DNA of 17,148 bases. Origin: an uncultured Pseudorhodobacter sp. (GTDB taxonomy: Bacteria; Pseudomonadota; Alphaproteobacteria; Rhodobacterales; Rhodobacteraceae). The stretch is taken from contig CALEMZ010000498.1 in assembly GCA_937910975.1 (NCBI GenBank), positions 1 to 17,148 of the forward strand. Direction: 5' to 3'. Positions 1 to 7,180 of the stretch are shown one piece after another (position 1 is the stretch's first letter; every line of letters begins with the position of its first letter). The notes beneath the pieces were generated by a model. That model searched no databases. It was given only the letters and a program-made list of their open reading frames with translations, and had not been told where the DNA came from. The translations under genes and the position numbers were made by a program.

Positions 1-510
1 GGGCGGCGGGATCGGCGAAGAAATCTTCGCAATGCTCGCCGCGAAACCATGTGATATCGCCGATCACGCCATCGGCAACCAGTTTGCGGGCCATCTGGCT
101 GGCCGGTGTGCGGATGTAGTTGTAGCCAACCATGTTGACAGCACCGCTGGCCTTGGCCGCCGCCACCATCGCTTGGGCATCGGCGAGGCTGGCCCCCATC
201 GGCTTTTCGCACAGCACGGGTTTGCCAAGCGCAAGGGCGGCCTCTGCAATCTCGCGGTGCAGATGCTGTGGCGTGGCAATGATGATCGCCTCGACCTTTG
301 GGTCATGCACCAGCGCGCGCCAATCATCGGTGGCGCGGGCAAAGCCGTAAGCCGCGCGGTAGCTTTGCGCAGAGGCGGCGGTGCTGGTGCAGATCATCTC
401 CAGCCGAGGCCGAAGCGTGGTGCCAAAGACAGCGCCTACGGCGGCCATGGCGACCGAATGGGCCTTCCCATATAGCCGCCGCCCAAGATGCCGATGCCGA
501 TCTGTGTCAT
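1..510 (-). pseudogene. Gfo/Idh/MocA-family NAD(P)-dependent dehydrogenase, N-terminal part, frameshifted and cut by window edge
   Basis: The start is ATG at 508-510 on the minus strand, behind a G-rich Shine-Dalgarno stretch. The first 15 residues (MTQIGIGILGGGYMG) form the beginning of a Rossmann nucleotide-binding fold. One base then appears to be missing at about 462-468. The starting frame runs into TAG at 436-438 after 24 codons. The next frame stays open to the window edge and continues the family pattern: KAHSVAMAAV completes the GxGxMGxxH motif, followed by IIATPQHLH, the signature LCEKPMGASLADA and NMVGYNYIRTPA. The product would oxidise a sugar or cyclitol hydroxyl. Its divergent position next to iolC/iolB-type genes suggests a myo-inositol or related polyol substrate, but the residues in view do not fix the substrate. 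It is either a true pseudogene or an intact gene with a one-base sequence error. The C-terminal half lies outside the window. Confidence 0.85.
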
Positions 511-538
511 GCGCGCCCCCTGCCCCGGTGAAATATAC

Positions 539-556
539 TTTGCAACCGGTTGCAAA
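539..556. promoter_or_regulatory. LacI-family-type operator, perfect 18-bp palindrome, in the divergent dehydrogenase/iolC promoter region
   Basis: TTTGCAACCGGTTGCAAA is identical to its own reverse complement. Its core TGCAACCGGTTGCA fits the known LacI/GalR-family consensus TGNAANCGNTTNCA at every fixed position. It lies in the 106-base gap between the dehydrogenase start (510, minus) and the kinase start (617, plus). A weak plus-strand promoter, TTGCAA at 540-545 and TATCCA at 562-567 with a 16-base spacer, overlaps it. TATATT at 537-532 on the minus strand could be a -10 for the other arm. A bound repressor could therefore block both directions. No regulator gene is in the window. Confidence 0.75.
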
Positions 557-616
557 ATTTGTATCCATGGACGCGGGGTCGTGCAAGCAAGATTGCAGGG
601 CCTACAGGGGGCCACG

Positions 617-1585
617 ATGGATATTTCAGGCAACGACTTTGTAATCATCGGACGCGCCGGGATGGATTTCTACGCCGACCCACCCGGCACGCGAACCGAG
701 GAGGCCTCGGGGTTTTCGGCCTGTCTGGGCGGGTCTTCGGCCAATATCGGCGTGGCAATCACGCGGCATGGCGGCCGTGCGACGCTGGTGACTTGCGTGT
801 CGGATGATGCGATCGGGCGGTTTTGCCTGAACCAGTTGGACCATTACGGGGTTGATCGACGCCATGTGCGCAGCGTGGGCGGCGAGGCGCGCAATTCGCT
901 GGCCGTGATCGAGACGCGGGCAGAGGATTGCCAATCAGTGATCTATCGCAACGGGGCGGCGGACTTTCAGATGTCTGTCGCGGATGTGGAAGCGGTGAAT
1001 TACGCCGCCTATACCGCGCTGATCACTACGGGCACGGTGCTGGCGGCACAGCCTTCACGCGATGCGGCGTTTCGGGCATTTGAGCTGGCACGGGCGGCGG
1101 GCTTGCCGCTGATTTTCGATGTGGATTACCGGCCCTATAGCTGGGTTTCGGCGCAGGATGCGGCGGATACCTATTCGCGCGCGGGCAGCCTTTGCGATGT
1201 GATCATCGGCAACGATGTGGAGTTTGGCTTCATGGCCGGCGATTACGCACTCGGCTTGAGCAAGGCGCGCGAACTGGCGCGGCTTTCGGCCAAAATCGTC
1301 ATCTATAAGATGGGCGAGGCCGGCGCGATAACGATCACCCCGGAGGAGGAATTTCGGACCGGAATCTACCCGGTTCAGGCGCTTAAACCCACCGGGGCGG
1401 GCGATAGTTTCATGGGCGGTTTCATTGCCGCATTGGCGGCGGGGCATGGTTTGCGGGACGCGGTTTTGCGCGGCTCGGCCTGCGCCTCTATTGTCGTGTC
1501 ACGTGTGGGCTGCGCCCCTGCGATGCCCAGCCCGCAGGAATTGACTGATTTTCTGGCCAGCCACCCCGGCCCGACAACTCCATAA
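617..1585 (+). CDS. iolC: PfkB-family carbohydrate kinase, IolC type (5-dehydro-2-deoxygluconokinase)
   Basis: This 322-residue protein would phosphorylate 5-dehydro-2-deoxygluconate with ATP in myo-inositol catabolism, in the cytoplasm. The N-terminal PfkB signature is seen as LGGSSANIGVAITRHGG (residues 38-53). DVDYRPYSW (168-176) resembles the substrate-region motif of IolC proteins. The C-terminal ATP/anion-hole signature KPTGAGDSF (257-265) supplies the catalytic base Asp263. The tail VSRVGCAPAMPSPQEL (294-309) is also typical of IolC. The frame is open further upstream, but ATG at 617 is preferred because AGGGGG stands 5 bases before it and homology begins just after it. The length fits a single-domain IolC; the C-terminal DUF2090 domain found in some proteobacterial IolC proteins is absent. 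It probably forms an operon with the next two genes, 11 bases ahead of the isomerase. Another PfkB sugar-acid kinase function remains possible. Confidence 0.82.
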   Translation: MDISGNDFVIIGRAGMDFYADPPGTRTEEASGFSACLGGSSANIGVAITRHGGRATLVTCVSDDAIGRFCLNQLDHYGVDRRHVRSVGGEARNSLAVIETRAEDCQSVIYRNGAADFQMSVADVEAVNYAAYTALITTGTVLAAQPSRDAAFRAFELARAAGLPLIFDVDYRPYSWVSAQDAADTYSRAGSLCDVIIGNDVEFGFMAGDYALGLSKARELARLSAKIVIYKMGEAGAITITPEEEFRTGIYPVQALKPTGAGDSFMGGFIAALAAGHGLRDAVLRGSACASIVVSRVGCAPAMPSPQELTDFLASHPGPTTP

Positions 1586-1596
1586 AGGGAAGCCCC

Positions 1597-2439
1597 ATGC
1601 ATATCGCCCCGTTTGACAACCAAAACAAACCCATCGTCGATATTGATGACCCGACCGTGCCGCTGAATTACTTCAACATCGTCAAGCTGAAGCGAGGCGA
1701 AAGCTTTGCGTATCAGGTGCCGGGATATGAGAGCTGCATCACCCCCGCCACCGGCTCGGTGGATGTGGAGGTGGAGGGGGTTTCCTTTGCTGCCCTTGGC
1801 CATCGCGGCGTGGATGTTTGGGATGGCGAGCCGGAGGGTTGTTATATTCCGGTCGGCGCGAAAGTGACGATCACCTGCGTATCAGATGCCACCGAAACCT
1901 TTATCGCGGGCGCGCGCTATGACAAGGTGCTGGAGCCGTTTGACGTGCGCGCGCCGGATCTGGATATGGTGCAATACGGCTCGGACGAAACCAAAACCCA
2001 TCGTAAAATCAAGCACATCCTTGGCACGAAATACCATGGCAGGGTGGGCCGTCTGCTGGTGAGCGAGCTGTTTACCGTGGGCGCGGGCGGCTGGTCTGGC
2101 TTTCCATCCCACAAGCATGACACCGACCGGATGCCGCTGGAGACGCGGCATGATGAGACCTATAATTTCCGCTTTCGGCCCAACCACGGATCGGGCGTGC
2201 AGATGTTGCAGCGCGAGGATGGCAAGGCGGGGGATGCCTATCACATCGTCGATGGCTCGACCATTTGCCTCGACAATGGCTATCACCCCTGCTGCGTTTT
2301 GCCGGGCTATGAGATGTATTATTTCACCATCCTTGGCGGGCTGAGTCAGCGCAGTCTGGTGCAATATTTCCAGCCCTCCCATGCCTATCAGATCGAAACC
2401 ATCCCCGGCATCAAAGACATGATCGCGAAGTTCAAATGA
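1597..2439 (+). CDS. iolB: 5-deoxy-glucuronate isomerase-like protein (IolB/KduI family)
   Basis: IolB interconverts 5-deoxy-glucuronate and 5-dehydro-2-deoxygluconate, the step just before the IolC kinase. The protein is 280 residues, close to the family length, and has the two-cupin layout: an N-terminal beta-rich half (about 1-120) and a C-terminal metal cupin. Likely metal ligands are His172 and His174 in SHKHDTDRMP, Glu187 in HDETY and His230 in NGYHPCC. ATG at 1597 has AAGGGAAG just upstream. Its stop overlaps the aldolase start as ATGA, which suggests translational coupling. The stretch from 175 to 195 differs from the usual IolB text that I recall (PPHKHD with an EE-Y pattern), so an IolB-like isomerase for a related sugar acid cannot be excluded. 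Family membership is firm; exact substrate is inferred from the neighbours. Confidence 0.83.
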   Translation: MHIAPFDNQNKPIVDIDDPTVPLNYFNIVKLKRGESFAYQVPGYESCITPATGSVDVEVEGVSFAALGHRGVDVWDGEPEGCYIPVGAKVTITCVSDATETFIAGARYDKVLEPFDVRAPDLDMVQYGSDETKTHRKIKHILGTKYHGRVGRLLVSELFTVGAGGWSGFPSHKHDTDRMPLETRHDETYNFRFRPNHGSGVQMLQREDGKAGDAYHIVDGSTICLDNGYHPCCVLPGYEMYYFTILGGLSQRSLVQYFQPSHAYQIETIPGIKDMIAKFK

Positions 2440-3266
2440 CACGGGCGACGCTGGCAGAGGTGCTGCAACCGGCATTGGCGGGGCGATATGCCGTCGCGGG
2501 TCTGGTCACGCTTGGCTGGGAGGATATGCGCGCCTTTGTGGCGGCCGCCGAGGCCGAGGGCTGCCCGGTGATCTTGCAAGCCGGACCAAGCTGCCGGGCG
2601 CATACGCCTTTGCCCGTGCTGGGCGCGATGTTCCGGCATTTGGCGGAAGCGGCCAGCGTGCCGGTCGTGGCACATCTGGACCATGGCTATACGGCACAGG
2701 AATGCCGGGAGGCGATTGATAGCGGCTTTACCTCGGTGATGTTTGACGGCTCGCGGCTGCCTGTGGCGCAAAACATTGCCGAGACAGCGGCAATTGTGGC
2801 GATGGCCCATGCGGCAGGGGTGTCGTGCGAGGGCGAGATTGGCTTTGTCGGCTATACCGATGGCGAAACCTCGGCCGGGACAGTCCCTGCGGAGGCCGCG
2901 CGGTTTGCGGCTGAAACCGGGATTGATGCGATGGCGATTTCCTGCGGCAACGTGCATTTGCAACAAAACCATGAGGGCGGGCTGGACGAGGCCCGTATCC
3001 GCGCGATTGAGGCGCTGACGGGGGTGCCTTTGGTCATTCACGGCGGCTCTGGTGTGCCTGTGGCGCAACGGAGGGCGCTGGCGCTTGGCTCCAACATCTG
3101 CAAGTTCAACATCGGCACCGAGTTGCGCATGGCCTTTGGTGCCGCACTGCGCGCGGCGGTAGGCAGCGACCCCGCCCGCTTTGACCGCGTGGCGATATTG
3201 CGCGAAACGCATGACCCGATGGTTGCGGCCGCGCGGTCCGTGTTGCGCGCGCTGAAGCCCGTTTAG
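2436..3266 (+). CDS. iolJ: Class II (zinc) aldolase of the FBA/GatY/IolJ family, probably 6-phospho-5-dehydro-2-deoxygluconate aldolase
   Basis: Family members cleave a phosphorylated ketose by a metal-stabilised enolate. IolJ splits the product of the IolC kinase into dihydroxyacetone phosphate and malonate semialdehyde. In the 276 residues, LDHG (81-84) gives catalytic Asp82 and metal ligand His83. SVMFDGSRLP (100-109), EGEIGFVGY (132-140), GNVH (171-174, ligand His174), IHGGSGVP (201-208, ligand His202) and KFNIGTELR (223-231) follow in the expected order. The start overlaps the iolB-like stop by 4 bases (ATGA), and the stop TAG overlaps the convergent gene's stop by 4 bases. The chain is a little short of the usual 285 or so. 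The iolJ call rests on the kinase and isomerase beside it; fructose- or tagatose-bisphosphate aldolase activity is the alternative. Confidence 0.8.
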   Translation: MTRATLAEVLQPALAGRYAVAGLVTLGWEDMRAFVAAAEAEGCPVILQAGPSCRAHTPLPVLGAMFRHLAEAASVPVVAHLDHGYTAQECREAIDSGFTSVMFDGSRLPVAQNIAETAAIVAMAHAAGVSCEGEIGFVGYTDGETSAGTVPAEAARFAAETGIDAMAISCGNVHLQQNHEGGLDEARIRAIEALTGVPLVIHGGSGVPVAQRRALALGSNICKFNIGTELRMAFGAALRAAVGSDPARFDRVAILRETHDPMVAAARSVLRALKPV

Positions 3267-4180
3267 CGCGCCTTCCACGCGGCAAGGATATAGGCGGCGG
3301 TCATCAGGTCCAGATGTGCGCCGCCGCCGTTTTTGGCGATGGTGATTTCATCATCGGAGCGACGGGCAAAGCTGCCCTTGGCCAGATCATAGTAATCCGC
3401 CACGATATCGCCTTCGGAGATTGCACCCGAGGCAATAGGTTTCATCAATTCGCCAATATGATGCACGGTCGTGGCGCGAGCATCGACGAAAAGCCGCGCG
3501 CGCGTCATGGCCTCATCATCCACCTCGCGCATATCGGGCTTGTAAGCACCGATCAGGTCAAGATGCTGGCCGGGTTGCAGCCAAGCGCCCATCACCAAAG
3601 GCTCCTTGGACATGGTGGCGGTACAGATGATATCGGCCTCGCGCACCGCTGCCTCAAGGTCCGGGGCGGCGGTAACGCTTGCATGTGCATCGGCAAAGGC
3701 TGCGGCGGAAACCGGGTTGCGGCTCCACACGCTAAACTCCGCATCTTCAAAGGCGCTGGAATAGGCCTGCACCATCGAGGACGCGACCGTGCCAGCCCCT
3801 ATGAGCAAAATCTTGCGGCTGTCAGCGCGGGCGAGCTTTTTGGCAGCAAGCAGGCTGTCACCCGCCGTTTTCCATTTGGTGACGAGGTGAAAATCCACCA
3901 GCGCCTCAAGCACCCCGGTTTGATTGGCAAAAAGCGTGACGGCACCGTTGACAGAAGGCAGGCCATGCGCGCCATTGCCCGGAAAGATGGTGGCGCATTT
4001 AACAAGCTGGCCCAAACCATCAATCCACGCCGCGCGATTGAGCAGCGTGTCAGTGCCGCGGTAGAGCAGGCTATCGGCAACTTCGGCGCGTGGCAGGCGG
4101 TGCCCAGCCTCCAACGCGTCGGTCAGGCTGTGCCAGTTCAGCAGCTTTTCCGCTTCGGCGGGAACGATTTCAATGGTCAT
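3263..4180 (-). CDS. Ornithine cyclodeaminase / mu-crystallin family NAD(P)-dependent enzyme
   Basis: This 305-residue protein belongs to the family of ornithine cyclodeaminase, alanine dehydrogenase (archaeal type) and delta1-pyrroline-2-carboxylate reductase. The Rossmann motif is ILLIGAGTVASS (124-135). Lys61 in LVKCATIFPGN and Asp233 in FVDARATT match conserved active-site positions, and GAYKPDMREVD (211-221) is the family's substrate-side motif. Where many members have RTAAxS for binding the substrate carboxylate, this one has WKTAGDS (103-109), with Lys104 in place of Arg. The natural substrate is therefore open, and I do not assign ornithine cyclodeaminase activity. ATG at 4180 overlaps the stop of the upstream HAD gene by 4 bases (ATGA), so the two are probably co-translated. 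Its TAA overlaps the aldolase TAG tail to tail. Confidence 0.85.
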   Translation of the reverse strand: MTIEIVPAEAEKLLNWHSLTDALEAGHRLPRAEVADSLLYRGTDTLLNRAAWIDGLGQLVKCATIFPGNGAHGLPSVNGAVTLFANQTGVLEALVDFHLVTKWKTAGDSLLAAKKLARADSRKILLIGAGTVASSMVQAYSSAFEDAEFSVWSRNPVSAAAFADAHASVTAAPDLEAAVREADIICTATMSKEPLVMGAWLQPGQHLDLIGAYKPDMREVDDEAMTRARLFVDARATTVHHIGELMKPIASGAISEGDIVADYYDLAKGSFARRSDDEITIAKNGGGAHLDLMTAAYILAAWKAR

Positions 4181-4803
4181 GGCATGGCCTCCGTTTGGGT
4201 AAGTAGCCCGGCTTGGTGCAGCCGCGTGGCCCAGTCTTCGGGGCCGGTGAACAGGTGGGTTTGCCAGCCGCGCGCGGCGGCGGCATCGATGTTTTCGGCG
4301 CGGTCATCGGCAAAGAGCAGGGCTTGGGGCGCGATGCCGCAATCGGCCTCCACCATGGCATAGATTGCGGGCGCGGGTTTGGTAATGCGCATCCGGCCTG
4401 AGACATAGGCGCGGTCAAACTCCCCCAGAAAATCATATTGGGTTTGGGCATAGGCAAAGGCATCATCGCCGAAATTCGTGAGTGCAAAAACCGGGATGCC
4501 CTTGGCGCGCAGGCGGCGCAGCAGGGTGATGGAATGTTCGATCCGGGGCGAGGCGAGGCCGATCCAATGGTCATACCACCAGCGGATTTCAGTCGCCCAT
4601 TCGGGGTGCTGATCGGCGGTATCATAGATCGTTTCGCGAAAGAGGCCGCCCGCATCCACCCGTTCATTCATGCTGTGCAAATCCACGGCGGCAAAAAGCG
4701 CACGGCGGCGCGCCTCACCAATCCGGGCGTCGTAATAGCGCTCCGGCTGCCATTCGATCAGCACATTGCCGATGTCAAAGATCACCGCCTCAGGGGTTTG
4801 CAT
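4177..4803 (-). CDS. HAD-superfamily hydrolase, subfamily IA, YihX-like phosphatase
   Basis: This 208-residue soluble enzyme has all four HAD motifs: motif I FDIGNVL with nucleophile Asp10; motif II FALTNF with Thr109; motif III Lys142 in ITKPAPAIY; motif IV FADDRAEN with Asp166, Asp167 and Asn171. An alpha-helical cap lies between motifs I and II (about 20-95). In motif I the usual second Asp is Gly (DIG). This is also seen in the YihX/epoxide-hydrolase-N branch (FDLGNV), so it need not mean loss of activity. The substrate is probably a small phosphorylated metabolite such as a sugar phosphate. A longer frame exists upstream, but ATG at 4803 starts directly before the HAD fold and one base after the preceding gene's stop. 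It overlaps the cyclodeaminase-family gene by 4 bases. Confidence 0.85.
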   Translation of the reverse strand: MQTPEAVIFDIGNVLIEWQPERYYDARIGEARRRALFAAVDLHSMNERVDAGGLFRETIYDTADQHPEWATEIRWWYDHWIGLASPRIEHSITLLRRLRAKGIPVFALTNFGDDAFAYAQTQYDFLGEFDRAYVSGRMRITKPAPAIYAMVEADCGIAPQALLFADDRAENIDAAAARGWQTHLFTGPEDWATRLHQAGLLTQTEAMP

Positions 4804-4804
4804 C

Positions 4805-5827
4805 TCAGTCTTTCGTATTAAGCCCGCCAACGGCCGAGGATCGCAGGTTTCCGGGCGCGCTGGCAAGGGGGGGATCAACCGGGTTGACGCGGGTTTCGCG
4901 CCACACCACATAAAGCCCCGCCCCGCAGATCAGCGCGATACCAAGCCATGCCACCGGGTCCGGCCATTCGCCAAAAACCACAAGACCAAAAAGAATGGCC
5001 AGCGGCATTGAAATATACTCAAACGGGGCTACGACCGCCGCCTCGCAGGACCGGTACGCATGGGTGATCAACAGCGCGCCCATGACCGAGGAAACCCCAA
5101 TAAGAACGAGGATGGGCCAATCGCCCATTTCGGGCCAGACCCAGACGCGCGTGAGGAAAGCGAGCGAGAGATTCGTCTCGGTCGCAAAAGCCCCGCCCCC
5201 CAGTACCAGCCCGCTAAGGATGCAGACCACGATAAAGGTTAGCTGCACATATAGCGTCAAGGTGACGGAGCTTTCAGTGCTGCCCATGCGGCGGGTCAGC
5301 ATATGCAGCATCGCATAGCAAAAGGCCGCAAACAGCGGCAACAGCATCGCGGGGTGAAATATCCCCATCCCCGGCCGCAGCATAATGATAACGCCAAGCA
5401 GCCCCATGCCCACCGCCGCCCACCGCCGCGGCCCCACCTTTTCCCCGAGCATTGGTACCGAAAGGGCGGTGATCAGCAAGGGCGCTACGAAAAACAACGC
5501 CACCGCATCGGCAATCGGCAGTGCCGCCAGTGCCAGAAAGAAGCAAAGATTGGCGGTGACAACAAAGCCGCCCCGCACCAAATGCATGCCCAGCCGCCGG
5601 GTACGAAACGCGGCCAGCCCCCCGCGTGAGGGCAGCACAATCGCCATCATCACGCTCAACCCGATCAGCGAACGGATCAGCACGATCTCATGCAAAGCAT
5701 AGCCACCGCTTAGAAATTTGATCGCGGTGTCATTGATGGAGAAAAAACATGACGCCCCCAAAGCTGAGGCAATGCCCAGCAACAAGATGCGGCGGTCGTT
5801 TGCAGTGGTGTCGATGGTGTTGCTCAT
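4805..5827 (-). CDS. DMT superfamily (EamA) inner-membrane transporter
   Basis: This 340-residue integral membrane protein has about ten hydrophobic helices arranged as two EamA repeats (about 12-145 and 160-300). The first helix is ILLLGIASALGASCFFSIND. The loop around SIRSLIGLS-like text (seen here as IVLIRSLIGLSVMMAIVLP) is typical of the family, and PFEYISMPLAILFGLVVFGEWP near the end matches the conserved last repeat. Such proteins export or exchange small metabolites; the substrate cannot be read from sequence. Two starts are possible: ATG at 5827 (MSNTIDTT, chosen) and ATG at 5842, 15 bases upstream; neither has a strong Shine-Dalgarno. The hydrophilic tail after the last helix has about 40 residues. 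It ends one base before the HAD gene, so it is probably in the same transcript as that gene and the cyclodeaminase-family gene. Confidence 0.85.
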   Translation of the reverse strand: MSNTIDTTANDRRILLLGIASALGASCFFSINDTAIKFLSGGYALHEIVLIRSLIGLSVMMAIVLPSRGGLAAFRTRRLGMHLVRGGFVVTANLCFFLALAALPIADAVALFFVAPLLITALSVPMLGEKVGPRRWAAVGMGLLGVIIMLRPGMGIFHPAMLLPLFAAFCYAMLHMLTRRMGSTESSVTLTLYVQLTFIVVCILSGLVLGGGAFATETNLSLAFLTRVWVWPEMGDWPILVLIGVSSVMGALLITHAYRSCEAAVVAPFEYISMPLAILFGLVVFGEWPDPVAWLGIALICGAGLYVVWRETRVNPVDPPLASAPGNLRSSAVGGLNTKD

Positions 5828-5876
5828 ATAATCAACAAGCATAGCCCGTGTTGCGCGGTCTGTTCTCCAAGCGACA

Positions 5877-6329
5877 TCACAGCGCTTTTGCCGCACGCGT
5901 AACCCGCTCCAGTGCCTCCAGAAAGCGGGACCGATCCGCCTTGGAGAAAGGCCGCCCACCACCTTGGCGAAACGGGTCCGCGCTGCGCAGATCGGCCATC
6001 AGATCGCGGGTCGCGAGAACCTGGCCGATATTGCGATCATGCAACTCCTCGCCATTGTGCTTAAGCACCTTCGCCCCCGCCGCCACGCATTTGGCGGCCA
6101 GCGGAATATCACCTGTTACCACTACATCGCCCAAGGTGGCGCGCTCAGCAATCCACATATCCGCCACATCCGGGCCATCGGCCACAAAGACGCTTTCCAC
6201 CAACGGATTGGCCGAGGGTCGGATACCGCCATTGGACACCAGAACCATCCGCACACCATGGCGGGTGGCCACTTTCTCCGCCTCGGCCTTCACCGGACAG
6301 GCATCGGCATCGATGTAGATCACCGTCAT
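5877..6329 (-). CDS. yaiI: YaiI/YqxD family protein (UPF0178, DUF188)
   Basis: A 150-residue cytoplasmic protein, the normal family length. It opens with IYIDADACPVKAEAEKVA (4-21), the acidic signature of UPF0178, and continues with GPDVADMWIA (52-61) and VVVTGDIPLAAKCVAAGA (69-86), which are also conserved. The fold is PIN-like, with clustered aspartates that could bind a metal. A nuclease role has been suggested from structure, but no function is established that I know of. The C-terminal third (about 115-150) is basic. ATG at 6329 lies 9 bases after the fghA stop, and the AAGG next to that stop can act as its ribosome site. It is therefore probably translated from the fghA transcript. The link to formaldehyde metabolism is only positional. 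Confidence 0.88.
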   Translation of the reverse strand: MTVIYIDADACPVKAEAEKVATRHGVRMVLVSNGGIRPSANPLVESVFVADGPDVADMWIAERATLGDVVVTGDIPLAAKCVAAGAKVLKHNGEELHDRNIGQVLATRDLMADLRSADPFRQGGGRPFSKADRSRFLEALERVTRAAKAL

Positions 6330-6338
6330 GCCGCGGCC

Positions 6339-7169
6339 TTAAGCATAAAGCGCCTCGGCATGGAAAGCGATGTGATCTTCCATGAAGGTGGAAACGAAGA
6401 AATAGCTGTGGTCATAGCCCTTCTGCATACGGAAAGCCGCGTTTTGCCGCCCAGTCACCATCGCCTCGGCCAAGGCTTCGGGTTTAAGCAGGTCCAAATA
6501 CTGGTCCGACGAGCCTTGATCGATCAGGATCGGCCCATCAAAGCCGCGCTTCTTCATCAAAAGCGTTGCATCATGCGCGGCCCACTTGCTCTCATCCGCC
6601 CCGAGATAGGCGGTAAACTGTTTGCGGCCCCAATCGCTGACCGTGGGGTTGGCAATCGGCGCAAAGGCGGAAACGGAGCGGAAGCGCCCCGGAAATGACA
6701 TCGCAATCGTCAGCGCGCCATGCCCGCCCATGGAGTGCCCGGTGATCGCCTGACGTCCCTCATCCAGCGGATAGGCGCTGAACAACAAATGCGGTAACTC
6801 TTCGGTCAGATAATTCCACATCTGGAAGTTCTTGGCCCAAGGGGCTTCGGTCGCATTCACATAAAACCCGGCCCCCTGCCCCAGATCATAGGCTGCATCA
6901 TCGGCCACGCCTTCGCCGCGCGGGCTGGTATCGGGGAAAATCAGCGCCACGCCGCGCTCCGCTGCCCACCCCTGCGCGCCAGCTTTCGCCATCGCATTTT
7001 CGTGCGTGCAGGTCAGCCCCGACAGATACCAGATCACTGGCACCGGCTCATGCTCTGCCTCTTCGGGCAGGAACAGGCCAAAGGTCATGTCGCAGCCGCA
7101 AATCTCGGAGGCATGGCTGTAAACGCCCTGAACCCCACCAAAAGCCCTATTTTCCGAAATCGTCTTCAT
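6339..7169 (-). CDS. fghA: S-formylglutathione hydrolase
   Basis: This enzyme hydrolyses S-formylglutathione to formate and glutathione, the last step of glutathione-dependent formaldehyde detoxification in the cytoplasm. The 276-residue alpha/beta hydrolase shows the full catalytic triad: Ser146 in GHSMGGHGA, Asp222 in QGSSDQYL and His254 in GYDHSYFF. WYLSGLTCTHENAM (48-61) and FPDTSPRG (78-85) are hallmark stretches of the FGH/esterase D family. The chosen start is ATG at 7169, which has GAGGGAG about 6 bases upstream; a TTG in frame lies just before it. The partner S-(hydroxymethyl)glutathione dehydrogenase is not in the window. The gene follows the AEC permease by 11 bases and precedes yaiI by 9, so the three are probably one transcript. 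Family assignment is very secure. Confidence 0.95.
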   Translation of the reverse strand: MKTISENRAFGGVQGVYSHASEICGCDMTFGLFLPEEAEHEPVPVIWYLSGLTCTHENAMAKAGAQGWAAERGVALIFPDTSPRGEGVADDAAYDLGQGAGFYVNATEAPWAKNFQMWNYLTEELPHLLFSAYPLDEGRQAITGHSMGGHGALTIAMSFPGRFRSVSAFAPIANPTVSDWGRKQFTAYLGADESKWAAHDATLLMKKRGFDGPILIDQGSSDQYLDLLKPEALAEAMVTGRQNAAFRMQKGYDHSYFFVSTFMEDHIAFHAEALYA

Positions 7170-7180
7170 CAATCACTCCC

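Noticed and set aside
2388..3278. A 296-codon minus-strand frame opposite the class II aldolase
   Set aside because: The aldolase shows all metal and catalytic motifs in order, while the antisense translation is arginine- and histidine-rich low-quality text with no recognisable domain.
4213..4401. Open frames on the plus strand opposite the HAD, DMT and cyclodeaminase-family genes (3314-4363, 4438-4821, 5303-5702)
   Set aside because: Their translations have no family motifs and unusual composition; they follow from the strong GC bias of the third codon position of the real genes on the other strand.
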